Assembly: GCA_008682415.1 (NCBI GenBank)
Contig: VANK01000002.1
Span: 124,001-188,000 of the forward strand
Direction of reading: 5' to 3'
Length of the DNA: 64,000 bases
Origin: Acidobacteria bacterium AB60
GTDB lineage: Bacteria; Acidobacteriota; Terriglobia; Terriglobales; Acidobacteriaceae
The translations under genes were made by a program, and so were the position numbers. Under the pieces are notes generated by a model that was given only the letters and a program-made list of their open reading frames with translations, had not been told where the DNA came from and made no database searches. This document shows positions 7,897 to 16,773 of the stretch, piece after piece. The stretch's first letter is position 1. Each line of letters opens with the position of its first letter.

Positions 7897-9441
7897 ATGA
7901 AAATTGGAATCGACTTCGGAACAACGCGCGTCGTGGTGGCGGCTGCGGACCGCGGCAACTACCCGCTGGTGAACTTCGAAACTCCCGACGGCGTCGCGTG
8001 CGACTGGTTCCCTTCCGTCGTCGCCGTCAAGGGCTCCGAACGCCGCTATGGCTGGGAGGCCCTCGCCGTCCAGCAACACGACACCGGCTGGACCATCCTC
8101 CGCTCCCTCAAGCGATGCCTCCGCGATGCCCGCCCCCACACCCAGATCCGCATTGGCGATGAGACCCTTCCCGTCCGCTTCTTGCTCGCCGAAATGATGA
8201 CCGCCCTCCGCACCCAGCTTCTGGATCACTCCAACCTCGCCGCCGCCGCCGGCGAGCGCCTCGAAGCCGTCCTGGGCGTCCCCGCAAATGCCAACAGCAA
8301 TCAACGCTTCTTGACCGAAGAAGCTGCGAACCATGCGGGCTTCACCGTCATCGGCCTCATGAATGAGCCCTCCGCCGCGGCCATCGAATTCGCTTACCGC
8401 AACAGCGCAGAGCGCGCCAGCCGCGCCGGCAACGGCCTCCTCGTCTACGACCTTGGCGGAGGCACCTTCGACGTCTCCCTCGTCACCATGGGCGAAGCCG
8501 AGCACACCATCGACGCCTCCGACGGCATCCCCAACCTCGGCGGCGACGACTTCGACGAAATCCTCGCCACCCTGGCCCTCGAGTCCGCCGGCAAAGATCA
8601 CGACGCCCTCTCCCCCGCGGAGCGCTACCACCTCCTCGAAGAATGCCGCGAGAAGAAAGAATCGCTCAATCCCAACACCCGCAAGGTGACCATCGATCTG
8701 GAACGCGTGCGCGCCGGTTGGGAGCAGGTCACCCTGCCCGTCGACACCTACTACGAGCGCTGCCGTCCCCTGATCGAAAAGACCCGCACCGTCGTTGAAG
8801 ACCTCCTCGCCCGCCAGCCCGCGCGCACCCTCGACACGCTCTACGTCACGGGAGGCGGCTCCGAACTGCCTCCCGTCGCCCGCATCCTCCGCGAACACTT
8901 CGGGCGCAAGGTGCGCCGCTCCGGCTACATGCGCTCCGCCAGCGCCGTCGGCCTCGCCATCCGCGCCGGCATGGCTGCCGACAAACTGCGCGACCAGTTC
9001 AACGAAAACTTCGGCATGTGGCGCGAGGCCGATCACGGCGGCACCATCGTCTTCGACCTGATCTTCCCCCGCGGCATGGCCCTCCCCTCCCCGGGCGAGC
9101 CCCCGCTCCACATCGAGCGCTCCTATCACCCCGCGCACAACATCGGCCACTTCCGCTACCTGGAGTGCTCGCGTCTCGACGACAACGGCCAGCCCGCCGG
9201 CGAAATCACCAACTGGAACCAGATCCAGTTCCCCTTCGACCCCGCGCTGCAGCACGAGACCGATCTCTCCTCCATCCCCGTCGAGCGCATCCCCCACAAT
9301 CGCAGCATGCGCGTCCGCGAGGAGTACACCTGCGATGCCAGCGGCAATCTGCGCGTCACCATCGCCACAGAGCCCTCAGGCTATACGCGCGAGTACGCCA
9401 TCGGCCAATTTGCGGGAGAAGAAGCGACGTTGGTGAAGTAA
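7897..9441 (+). CDS. Hsp70-family (DnaK-like) ATPase
   Basis: A 514-residue Hsp70-like protein with a full actin-like ATPase domain: phosphate 1 IGIDFGTTRVVVAA (residues 3-16), connect 1/phosphate 2 LLVYDLGGGTFDVSLV, NEPSAAAIEFAY, and the adenosine motif LYVTGGGSELP. After about residue 370 there is a short beta-rich region instead of the long DnaK substrate domain and helical lid, so this is not the housekeeping DnaK but an HscC/YegD-type relative. ATG 7897 has GGAAAGG directly abutting it; a TTG nine nt upstream is an alternative start. Confidence 0.88.
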   Translation: MKIGIDFGTTRVVVAAADRGNYPLVNFETPDGVACDWFPSVVAVKGSERRYGWEALAVQQHDTGWTILRSLKRCLRDARPHTQIRIGDETLPVRFLLAEMMTALRTQLLDHSNLAAAAGERLEAVLGVPANANSNQRFLTEEAANHAGFTVIGLMNEPSAAAIEFAYRNSAERASRAGNGLLVYDLGGGTFDVSLVTMGEAEHTIDASDGIPNLGGDDFDEILATLALESAGKDHDALSPAERYHLLEECREKKESLNPNTRKVTIDLERVRAGWEQVTLPVDTYYERCRPLIEKTRTVVEDLLARQPARTLDTLYVTGGGSELPPVARILREHFGRKVRRSGYMRSASAVGLAIRAGMAADKLRDQFNENFGMWREADHGGTIVFDLIFPRGMALPSPGEPPLHIERSYHPAHNIGHFRYLECSRLDDNGQPAGEITNWNQIQFPFDPALQHETDLSSIPVERIPHNRSMRVREEYTCDASGNLRVTIATEPSGYTREYAIGQFAGEEATLVK

Positions 9442-9570
9442 ACGGCGATCAGATCTGACGGGAGTACTTTCGCCATGCGCTAACGCCTGGGTCGATTCGA
9501 TCTCGGACCCGCGTTCCTCATTGTCATCACTTGGCAACCCATCGTGCAGGTTCTCCCGCGATCGCGCAGC

Positions 9571-10839
9571 TTACGAAGCGCGCGCGATGCTGATGACCGT
9601 CAAATCATCCGCCTGCCCGTGGAGCTGCGCCACCTCCGCCACATGCCTGGCGCTCGCGCCCTCCCGCAGCAGCGACTCCACGCGCGGAAAGCCCAGCAGC
9701 ACGTGCTGCTCGTTCTGCGCCTCCGCCACGCCGTCGGTCACCAGCACCGCCTCGTCGCCCACGTGCATTTCAATGCGCGACTGCTCGTAGGAGGCATCTT
9801 CCAGCACCCCCAGCGGCATCGATCCCGCGAAGGGGATCTCCGTCCCGTTGATGTACGGCGGCAGGTGGCCTGCATTGCCCACCGTGAGCCTTCCCTGTTC
9901 TTCCACGCGCACAATCAGGCAGGTCGCGAAGCCGCCGTGCGTCTTCCCGCACAGCCGGCGGTTGATCTCCGCCAGAATCGCGGCAGGTTCCTCCGTAAAG
10001 CTCACCACGGCCCGCAGCATGCCCACAATCATCGAAACAATCATCGCCGCGCGCAGCCCTTTGCCGCTCACGTCGCCAATCACCACCAAAGTGCGGCCGC
10101 TGGGCAGCGGAATCACCTGAAAAAAATCTCCTCCCACTTCCGCCGCCGGCCGGTACACGCTCTCGATCGCATACCCGCTGATGGGCGGAATCACCTCCGG
10201 CACCATCACCCTCTGCACCTCGCGCGCCGCCGTCATCTCATTCTCCAGCGCCGCCTTTTCCACCTGCGCGCGGGCATGCCGCCGCGCCTCGCTCACGGAG
10301 ACGCTCACAAATCCCACGTAGCCCAGCGTGACCGCAACAATCTCCGCCACACCGTCGAACGTCATGCGATTATGCAGGCGAGTCGTCTGGTCACGATCCA
10401 GTTCCTTCAGAGAAGGTGGATCGGGATACAGATTCGACAGCGCGCCCATGCTCAGCACCTGCACCGCGAGTAGCGGAAAGAAGGCCTTCCAGAACTTCTT
10501 GCGCAAGGTGATTCCAGACACTGCATAACACACTGCAAAGAGACCCGTAAGCACCACCAGGAACGCGAACCGCGGAATCGGCGGCCGGCCCATGTCGATC
10601 ACGTCGTTGGCAATCCCAATGCTCGCGAAAACGAAAAAGACCGCAAGCAAAAAAATGATGGAGGTCCGGCGCGGTGTCGTCCTCCAGGGGTTCTCGAGCT
10701 TGATGGGATCGGCGATCGCGAGTCTCCCTGCGACGTTTAAGTGCAGATGCGGGGCTTCGCTTGGATTGTACCCCGCGCCTGAGCAACGCTCCCGCGCAGA
10801 TCCCCGCTGACTTGCTGTCTTGCTGACCCGCTGTCTCAT
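9571..10839 (-). CDS. Membrane-anchored SpoIIE-type serine phosphatase
   Basis: About 422 residues. Four membrane helices lie between residues 58 and 190 (IIFLLAVFFVFASIGIAN and others), followed by a short coiled linker (ARAQVEKAALENEMTAAREVQ) and a PP2C/SpoIIE domain with EVGGDFFQV, VVIGDVSGKG, NAGHLPPYINGTE, LVTDGVAEAQ and the terminal DDLTVISI. The aspartates bind the two metal ions. Such enzymes act in partner-switching control of sigma or anti-anti-sigma factors. The start is uncertain: the 10839 ATG lies upstream of a TACAAT hexamer (10770-10765) that could be a -10, and no good alternative start follows. Confidence 0.85.
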   Translation of the reverse strand: MRQRVSKTASQRGSARERCSGAGYNPSEAPHLHLNVAGRLAIADPIKLENPWRTTPRRTSIIFLLAVFFVFASIGIANDVIDMGRPPIPRFAFLVVLTGLFAVCYAVSGITLRKKFWKAFFPLLAVQVLSMGALSNLYPDPPSLKELDRDQTTRLHNRMTFDGVAEIVAVTLGYVGFVSVSVSEARRHARAQVEKAALENEMTAAREVQRVMVPEVIPPISGYAIESVYRPAAEVGGDFFQVIPLPSGRTLVVIGDVSGKGLRAAMIVSMIVGMLRAVVSFTEEPAAILAEINRRLCGKTHGGFATCLIVRVEEQGRLTVGNAGHLPPYINGTEIPFAGSMPLGVLEDASYEQSRIEMHVGDEAVLVTDGVAEAQNEQHVLLGFPRVESLLREGASARHVAEVAQLHGQADDLTVISIARAS

Positions 10840-10876
10840 CGCAGCCAGTCCCGGAAAAGACGTTTATCCTAGGCGA

Positions 10877-11863
10877 GTGAAGCCCACACCCCAAAGCGGT
10901 CCCACCCTGCTGGTGCACGGCGGGGCGTGGGCCATTCCCGCCGACGCCGCCGACGATCATCGAAACGGGGTGCACAACGCGCTTGAGGCCGGCTACGCCA
11001 TACTCGACCGCGGCGGCAAAGCGCTCGACGCCGTCATCGCCGCCGTCACCGTCCTGGAAGACGACCCCACCTTCGATGCGGGCCGCGGAAGCTTCCTCAC
11101 CTCCGACGGCCGCGTTCAGCTTGATGCCCTGCTCATGGACGGCGGCCGCATGAAGGCCGGCGGCGTTGCCTGCGTCGAACGCCTGCGCAACCCTATCCAG
11201 GCCGCCCGGCTCGTGCTGGAAGAAAGCCCCCACGTCTACTTCGTCGGCGCCGGCGCCGAGGCCTTTGCCGCCGCTCATGGCATGGAGCTAATCGAAAACA
11301 GCGAGCTTGTTCTCGATCGCGAACGGGCACGGCTCAAAACGGCGCAGGCCCGCGCCGCCGCCGGCCTGGCGGACGACACCTTCTCCGGGCTGGATGACAA
11401 GGGCCCCGAGACGGCCGTCGTCGTCGCCGCCGAGGACCCCACCGCCTGGTCCCACGACACCGTCGGCGCCGTCGCCCTCGACGCCTGGGGCAATCTCGCC
11501 GCAGGAACCTCCACCGGCGGTACCCTCAACAAAACTCCCGGCCGCGTCGGCGACTCCTCCCTCATCGGCTGCGGCTGCTACGCCGACAATATGTCCGCCG
11601 CCGTCTCCCTCACCGGATGGGGCGAACCCATCATGAAACTCGTCCTCGGCAAATGGGCCACCGACCGCGTCGCCGCCGGAACCGCCCCCGAGATGGCCGC
11701 CCGCGAAGCCATCGCCTACCTCTTCAACCGGCTCGGCGGCCACGGCGGCATCATCCTCCTAGGCCCCGACGGCCGCTTCGGCTTCGCCCACAACACCCCT
11801 GCCATGGCCTGGGGCATCGCCACCCGCGCCGGCATCCACACCGGCCTGAAAAGTCGGGAATAG
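10877..11863 (+). CDS. Isoaspartyl peptidase/L-asparaginase (Ntn hydrolase)
   Basis: A 328-residue plant-type asparaginase that self-cleaves to alpha and beta chains and hydrolyses isoaspartyl dipeptides or asparagine. The nucleophile is the threonine of HDTVGAVALD (T195 from the GTG start), which becomes the beta-chain N-terminus. Other family segments are LLVHGGAW, NALEAGYAIL, FDAGRGS, STGGTLNKTPGRVGDSSLIGCGCYAD and RLGGHGGIILL. The start is GTG 10877; a longer ORF upstream has no ribosome site and overlaps the divergent phosphatase. A TATCCT hexamer six nt before the GTG suggests a leaderless message. Confidence 0.92.
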   Translation: MKPTPQSGPTLLVHGGAWAIPADAADDHRNGVHNALEAGYAILDRGGKALDAVIAAVTVLEDDPTFDAGRGSFLTSDGRVQLDALLMDGGRMKAGGVACVERLRNPIQAARLVLEESPHVYFVGAGAEAFAAAHGMELIENSELVLDRERARLKTAQARAAAGLADDTFSGLDDKGPETAVVVAAEDPTAWSHDTVGAVALDAWGNLAAGTSTGGTLNKTPGRVGDSSLIGCGCYADNMSAAVSLTGWGEPIMKLVLGKWATDRVAAGTAPEMAAREAIAYLFNRLGGHGGIILLGPDGRFGFAHNTPAMAWGIATRAGIHTGLKSRE

Positions 11864-11920
11864 CACACATCTCTGGGGCGGTTGGCTCTGGTCTCCAGGC
11901 TGACCCACCACAACCGAGGG

Positions 11921-11952
11921 TGCCACCGGTCCCTCGCTCTCGGGGACCGGTG
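11921..11952. repeat. Dispersed palindrome, copy 1
   Basis: A perfect 10-bp inverted repeat, CACCGGTCCC / GGGACCGGTG, with a 9-nt loop, preceded by GTGC. Read on the minus strand it ends GGACCGGTGGCACCCTC, matching copies near 39.2, 56.8 and 62.6 kb (GGTCYCC...GAGACCG.GGGCACC). It lies downstream of the peptidase gene and could also terminate transcription, though no T-run follows. Confidence 0.65.
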
Positions 11953-12098
11953 AAACTGCAGCCCGGAACGCATTCCGTTTCCGACCGCAACGGTTTCTCA
12001 CAACGATGATTGAGTCAACCCGACTGCCTGCGGTGGTGACCCCGCATTCAAATGGGGATTCACTTCGGACCGCTCAGTGGGACTGGGTTTGTTGGCTC

Positions 12099-12491
12099 TC
12101 AAAAGACCTCGACGGCGGCTGTGTGCCCTGGAGCTGCGGCAATCCGCTGGTCCCGGGTGATCAAAGGTGACCGCAATTTCTCGGCTAGCGCTACGTATGC
12201 CGCATCGTATGCGCTGAGGTTCTGCCTCAATTGCCAGATGCGCTGTACCAGCAGGACCGGAGCATAGCGGGTGACTCGAAGGGCGGCCATGTCCTCAATG
12301 GCTTCCAGTGCCCTCTTTGGAGTCAGAGTTCCTTCGCGTACCAGGCGCCTCATGACCTGTACGAATTCCACATCGATCAGATGCACGCTGTGCAACGTAT
12401 CCTGACGTGCGTAGATCCGCTGCTCGATGCGCTGTCCCGCTGGGGTTCGAAGAAGCCAGTCGACGACAGCCGAGGTGTCGAGCACGATCAT
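12099..12491 (-). CDS. vapC: VapC-type PIN-domain toxin
   Basis: A 130-residue PIN-domain ribonuclease. The acidic catalytic set is visible: D5 (IVLDTSAV), E42 (LIDVEFVQ), D96 (LSAYDAAYVALAE) and D114 (LITRDQRI). It follows the antitoxin gene with a 4-nt overlap. PIN toxins of this type cut tRNA or rRNA when the antitoxin is degraded. Confidence 0.92.
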   Translation of the reverse strand: MIVLDTSAVVDWLLRTPAGQRIEQRIYARQDTLHSVHLIDVEFVQVMRRLVREGTLTPKRALEAIEDMAALRVTRYAPVLLVQRIWQLRQNLSAYDAAYVALAEKLRSPLITRDQRIAAAPGHTAAVEVF

Positions 12492-12718
12492 CGTTCCGCA
12501 CGTTCCTCGCGCACTAGGACAGCGGTGTCAAATGCCGCAGAAAGCGGCTTGCGGGCGTGCAGTCGCTCGCGAAACTCAGCCAGCGTAGGGCGCTCGGCAA
12601 TTTCCCGAAGTTCGCTGAGCAGATAGTCAGAAAGCGACATTCCCGCAGTCGCGGCCCTCGCCTTGAGACTGCGGTGCAGTACCTCCGGAACGTTCCGAAC
12701 CTGAATCATTTTTCCCAT
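12488..12718 (-). CDS. vapB: VapB/FitA-type ribbon-helix-helix antitoxin
   Basis: A 76-residue antitoxin. The N-terminal MIQVRNVPEVLHRSLKARA and GMSLSDYLLSEL form the ribbon-helix-helix DNA-binding domain of the FitA type, followed by a toxin-wrapping tail (PTLAEFRERLHARK). The start may be ATG 12718 or ATG 12709; neither has a clear Shine-Dalgarno site. It is co-transcribed with vapC and should repress the promoter just upstream. Confidence 0.88.
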   Translation of the reverse strand: MGKMIQVRNVPEVLHRSLKARAATAGMSLSDYLLSELREIAERPTLAEFRERLHARKPLSAAFDTAVLVREERAER

Positions 12719-12724
12719 GCGTTG

Positions 12725-12753
12725 ACCATATTTGCATGTGGTAAACATGTCAA
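12725..12753 (-). promoter_or_regulatory. Promoter of vapBC
   Basis: Minus strand: consensus -35 TTGACA (12753-12748), 17-nt spacer, -10 TATGGT (12730-12725). The ATG at 12718 is only six nt after the -10, so the transcript would be leaderless or nearly so. The spacer holds a direct repeat ACATG-tttacc-ACATG that could be the RHH operator. Confidence 0.7.
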
Positions 12754-13009
12754 ACAGGCCGATCGGACGGTGCATTTTCGATGTAACGCTCCAACCGCTG
12801 CGGATGCTTCCCTTTGCTGAAGGTTCGCCCCTTCAAAGCCGGCTCGGAAATCTGCCGACCTGATTGGTCTGCCCGCTAAAATAACGACTCGCCCTGACCT
12901 TTGGAATTGACATTTTTCGGCAACGCCTCCGCCCCCCCGCCGCCGTGCCAAAGATACGACCCCGTTTTCCGCAGGCCGTCCATCCACGCCTGCGCTACCC
13001 TTAACTTCC

Positions 13010-15049
13010 ATGGGGCGCATCCGCATCCTCTCCGACCAGGTGGCCAACCAGATCGCCGCCGGCGAAGTCGTCGACCGCCCCGCCTCCGTCGTCAAAGAGC
13101 TCCTCGAAAACTCTCTCGATGCCGGCGCCACCCGCATTCGCGTTGAAGTAGAAGCCGGCGGACGCAAGCTCATCCGTATCGCCGACGACGGATGCGGCAT
13201 GAACCGCGACGACGCCCTCCTCGCCTTCGAGCGCCACGCCACTTCCAAGCTCCGCTCGGCCAACGACCTCCTCGCCATCGCCACCCTCGGCTTCCGCGGC
13301 GAGGCGCTCCCCTCCATCGCCTCCGTCGCGCGCGTCACCCTTGAAACCGCACCCGACGACGGCTCCGGCGGAACCCGCCTCGAGATCGCCGGTGGCAAGC
13401 TCCTCCACGTCGACGACGCCGCTCCCTCCCGCGGCACCACCCTCTCCGTCTCCGACCTGTTCTTCAATACCCCCGCCCGCCGCAAATTCCTCCGCGCCGA
13501 ATCCACCGAGCTGGCGCACGTCACCGCCCTGGTCACGCACTACGCCCTCGTCCATCCGGAAAAACACTTCGAGCTGGTCTCCGCCAGCCACACCCTCGTC
13601 TCCGCGCCACCCGTCACCCGCACCGCCGAGCGCATCTACCAGATCTTCGGAAAAGACACCCTCGAGCAGCTCCTCCCCGTCGCCGCCGAGGCGCCCCTCC
13701 AGCGCGTCGGCCTCCCCGAGCCTCCCCCCTGGAAACGCGACCCCGACGAGCCGCCCCCCACCCCCGGCACCCTCCGCCTCACCGGCTTCTACTCCATCCC
13801 CGAGCTCCAGAAGCTCAACCGCAACTCCATCTACATCTTTGTCAACAAGCGGCTCATCCGCGATCGCCTTCTCCTCCACGCCATCACCGAGGCCTACCGC
13901 AACGTCATTCCCCCCACCAGCTTCCCCGTCGTCCTCCTCTTCCTCGAGATGCCCCCCGAGGAGGTCGACGTCAACGTCCATCCCGCCAAAACCGAGGTCC
14001 GCTTCCGCCAGGGCGCCTTCCTCCACGACTTCGTCCGCGACAGCCTCCGCACCTCTCTCATGAAGGCTCGTCCCGCCGCCCAGTTCCTCGCCGCCCTCAC
14101 CTCCAATCCCCTGGCCAGCCCCTCCCTCATGCCCCCGGCACTCTCCCCCCTCCCCGGTGCCCCCGGCAATGGCCACGACCCCGATCCGGACCCAGCTCTC
14201 CTCGAATCCGATGGCGAAACCCTCGTCCTCACCGCTCCGGCTCCCCCTCCCACCCCCGTCCGCCTCCCCTTCATCGCCGCCAGCTTCCGCCCGGGAAGCT
14301 TCAGCAGCACCGGCCTCGCCCAGGCCCTGCTTCAGGGCGACTTGCTTCAGCCTTCTGCGGCCATCTCCGGAAGCGCCTCAGAATCAGCTACTTCCCTCGA
14401 AGATCCCGCCTTCGCCGCCGCCCAGGTCGAGGCCGAACAGGCCGCCCGCACCCTCAACCACCTCGCCGGCCTCAAGCCCCTCGGCCAGCTCCGCGAGTCC
14501 TTTATCCTCGCCACCGGCGAAGACGGCCTCTGGATCATCGACCAGCACGTCGCCCACGAACGCGTCCTCTTCGAGAAGATCCTCCGCGACCGTACCGTCG
14601 AACAGGTCCAGCGCCAACGCCTCCTCATGCCCCTCCTCGTCGACCTCAAACCGTGGCAGATGGTGGTATTCGCCCGCATCGCCGCCGAACTCGACCGCAA
14701 CGGCTTCGAAGCAGAGCCCTTCGGTCCACAAACCCTCGCCGTCAAGGCCGCCCCCATCGGCCTCGACGGCACTGAGCTTGAGCGCACTCTAACTGAGGTC
14801 ATCGAACAAGCCGAAAAAGGAGAGGAAGACTCTTCCAATGAAGAACTTAACCTCCTCAGCCGCAAGGTGGCCGCCTCCATCGCCTGCCACTCCGCCATCA
14901 AGGTCAACACCCCCCTTGACCCCGCACGTATGGAGTGGCTATTGTTGGAACTTGCAAAAACGGAACACCCGACCAACTGCCCGCATGGACGACCAATCGC
15001 TTTGCTGTATTCTTGGAGAGAGATCCAGCGGGCCTTCCACCGTATCTAA
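13010..15049 (+). CDS. mutL: DNA mismatch repair protein MutL
   Basis: A 679-residue MutL. The N-terminal GHKL ATPase has IAAGEVVDRPASVVKELLENSLDAG, DDGCGM, RHATSK and GFRGEALPSI; DVNVHPAKTEVRF closes the transducer domain. A proline/alanine-rich linker (about 365-475) leads to the C-terminal dimerisation domain with the endonuclease motif DQHVAHERVLFE (about 511-522), ACHSAIK and CPHGRP, so this MutL is predicted to nick DNA itself, as expected where MutH is absent. No Shine-Dalgarno site is visible; TACCCT lies eight nt before the ATG. Confidence 0.96.
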   Translation: MGRIRILSDQVANQIAAGEVVDRPASVVKELLENSLDAGATRIRVEVEAGGRKLIRIADDGCGMNRDDALLAFERHATSKLRSANDLLAIATLGFRGEALPSIASVARVTLETAPDDGSGGTRLEIAGGKLLHVDDAAPSRGTTLSVSDLFFNTPARRKFLRAESTELAHVTALVTHYALVHPEKHFELVSASHTLVSAPPVTRTAERIYQIFGKDTLEQLLPVAAEAPLQRVGLPEPPPWKRDPDEPPPTPGTLRLTGFYSIPELQKLNRNSIYIFVNKRLIRDRLLLHAITEAYRNVIPPTSFPVVLLFLEMPPEEVDVNVHPAKTEVRFRQGAFLHDFVRDSLRTSLMKARPAAQFLAALTSNPLASPSLMPPALSPLPGAPGNGHDPDPDPALLESDGETLVLTAPAPPPTPVRLPFIAASFRPGSFSSTGLAQALLQGDLLQPSAAISGSASESATSLEDPAFAAAQVEAEQAARTLNHLAGLKPLGQLRESFILATGEDGLWIIDQHVAHERVLFEKILRDRTVEQVQRQRLLMPLLVDLKPWQMVVFARIAAELDRNGFEAEPFGPQTLAVKAAPIGLDGTELERTLTEVIEQAEKGEEDSSNEELNLLSRKVAASIACHSAIKVNTPLDPARMEWLLLELAKTEHPTNCPHGRPIALLYSWREIQRAFHRI

Positions 15050-15267
15050 CGCGTAGGGAAGGCGGCATCCCACCCCCTCAGGGGAGCAGGGAGCCCGGCA
15101 CGGAACAAACTAGGGAGACTGCCTCCCGGAGCCGAAGCACTCAATCCGACGCATTCCCGCAGCCCAACGGTACCCACCGTGGACTCGCCTTGCGCCAACT
15201 GAATGCCAGGTTCCCTGAATCAGCCTTTCCGGTTTGCCCCAGGCCAGCCTGGAAAAGAGGTTCTTCT

Positions 15268-16773
15268 TTGACATTGGAGCAATTGGAAGTCGCGCGCGCC
15301 GAACGGATGCGTCAGAACGGACATGGGGTCCTCACACTGGACGAGGCCCGCACGTGGATCGAAGAGACCGGACTCTGCCTCTTCCTCCCCAAGCGGCAAT
15401 TTTCCGCCTCGCTCGCCCCCAGCTTTGTTGAGGCCGTAGCCGGCCAGCGAAATACCACCCCCGATTCCCGGCAGATTGCCGCAGCCGAAGAGCTGCTGGT
15501 CCGCCTCGAACTCGATGGTGTCGTCGTCCGGCTCAACCTGCTTGGCCAGCCCGGCGAGCAGCCCGACTATGTTGTCGCTGCCTGGGTTCTTCCTTACGTC
15601 TATGCCCTCCGGGGCGACCGCGACTGGCGCCGGATTCCCCAGCTCACCGGCTCCCGCCAGGTTTCCCCCCTCGCCATCCAGGCCTACAAACAACTCGAAA
15701 CCGGCGACATGACCATCGCCGAGCTCAAGCAGAACCTCGGCCACGGCGTCTCCGAGATGGCCGTCCTCCGCGCCATCACCGAGCTCTGGCAGCAGCTCCG
15801 CATCATCCCCGTCATCGCCGCTCCCGGCAAGGCCGCCAAGTGGCAGCTCCTCCGCCACCGCTTCCAGAAGGCCATCGCCGAAGGCGCCTCCACCTCCCAG
15901 GTCACCGCTATCTCCGTCCTCGCCTCCATCTTCCTGCAGGCCGTCATCGCCGCCAGCATGGAAGAAGTCGAGATCTTCCTCTCCCCCCTGACCGCCCGCA
16001 GCAAGATCCGCGAGGTCATCCGCGGCCTCGTCGCCACCCGTCAGGTGCACACCCTCTCTCTCGGACATGCCCCCCACTTCTACGTGGCCGGCACCCTGCC
16101 CGAGTTCGCCCCCACCGTCAGCACCTATACCAGCGCCCTCGGCTCCGCCTACATCCCCTATCCACACGATGAGGAACCTCTGCCCGAGCCGGCGGTCAAC
16201 CACCTGCCTGCCCAAAAGGAAGCGCTGCCCGAACCCCCGGCCGAGCTGCATGCCCACACCAACGGCGCCTCCCGTCACGCCCCCCGGGCCGCCTCCAACG
16301 GCAAGCCTGCCCCCCGGCCGCACTTCAGCCGGACCACGGGACGCGACCGCAAGCCCGCCGCCTCCAGCTCCTCCAGCCGGCCGGCCCGCAATGGCGCCTC
16401 GCGCAGCTCCTCGTCCCGGCCCGCCTCTTCGCGCTGGGCAGCCAACGGCTCCAAGTCCTCACACGCCAATGGCTCCTCCCGCAATGGCAACGGCAGCCAT
16501 GCCAATGGCACTCACGGGAACGGCAAGGCCTCGCTGAACGGCCACGCCCGCCCCTCCGGAACGGCACGGCCCGCCAACGGCTCCCGGTCCAATGGATCGG
16601 CGTCCTCCACCACCCGCTCCTCCAAGCCGGCCAGCCGCGCCAGCAGCCTCAGCCGAACCTCCGGGGCCCGTCGCAAAGGCTCTGACCGTAAACCCGCGCT
16701 GACCGCCGGGGCCGCCTCCAACGGCTCCAAGCGCTTCTTCAGCGCCAAGCAGGGATCGAAGAAGCGGGGATGA
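15268..16773 (+). CDS. Unrecognised protein with basic low-complexity tail
   Basis: About 501 residues from TTG 15268, which has AGAGG seven nt upstream; the frame is open further 5' but that part is unlike coding sequence. Residues 1-280 are folded and mainly helical (TLDEARTWIEETGLCLFLPKR, ELLVRLELDGVVVRLNLL, ISVLASIFLQAVIAASMEEVEIFL, IREVIRGLVATRQVH), with hints of winged-helix segments. From about residue 300 the chain is a disordered tail rich in Asn, Gly, Ser, Ala, Lys and Arg, with repeated NGS/NGN/HANG and a KKRG end. A tail like this would suit nucleic-acid binding. It overlaps cmk by 4 nt (ATGA) and follows mutL. I recognise no family. Confidence 0.75.
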   Translation: MTLEQLEVARAERMRQNGHGVLTLDEARTWIEETGLCLFLPKRQFSASLAPSFVEAVAGQRNTTPDSRQIAAAEELLVRLELDGVVVRLNLLGQPGEQPDYVVAAWVLPYVYALRGDRDWRRIPQLTGSRQVSPLAIQAYKQLETGDMTIAELKQNLGHGVSEMAVLRAITELWQQLRIIPVIAAPGKAAKWQLLRHRFQKAIAEGASTSQVTAISVLASIFLQAVIAASMEEVEIFLSPLTARSKIREVIRGLVATRQVHTLSLGHAPHFYVAGTLPEFAPTVSTYTSALGSAYIPYPHDEEPLPEPAVNHLPAQKEALPEPPAELHAHTNGASRHAPRAASNGKPAPRPHFSRTTGRDRKPAASSSSSRPARNGASRSSSSRPASSRWAANGSKSSHANGSSRNGNGSHANGTHGNGKASLNGHARPSGTARPANGSRSNGSASSTTRSSKPASRASSLSRTSGARRKGSDRKPALTAGAASNGSKRFFSAKQGSKKRG

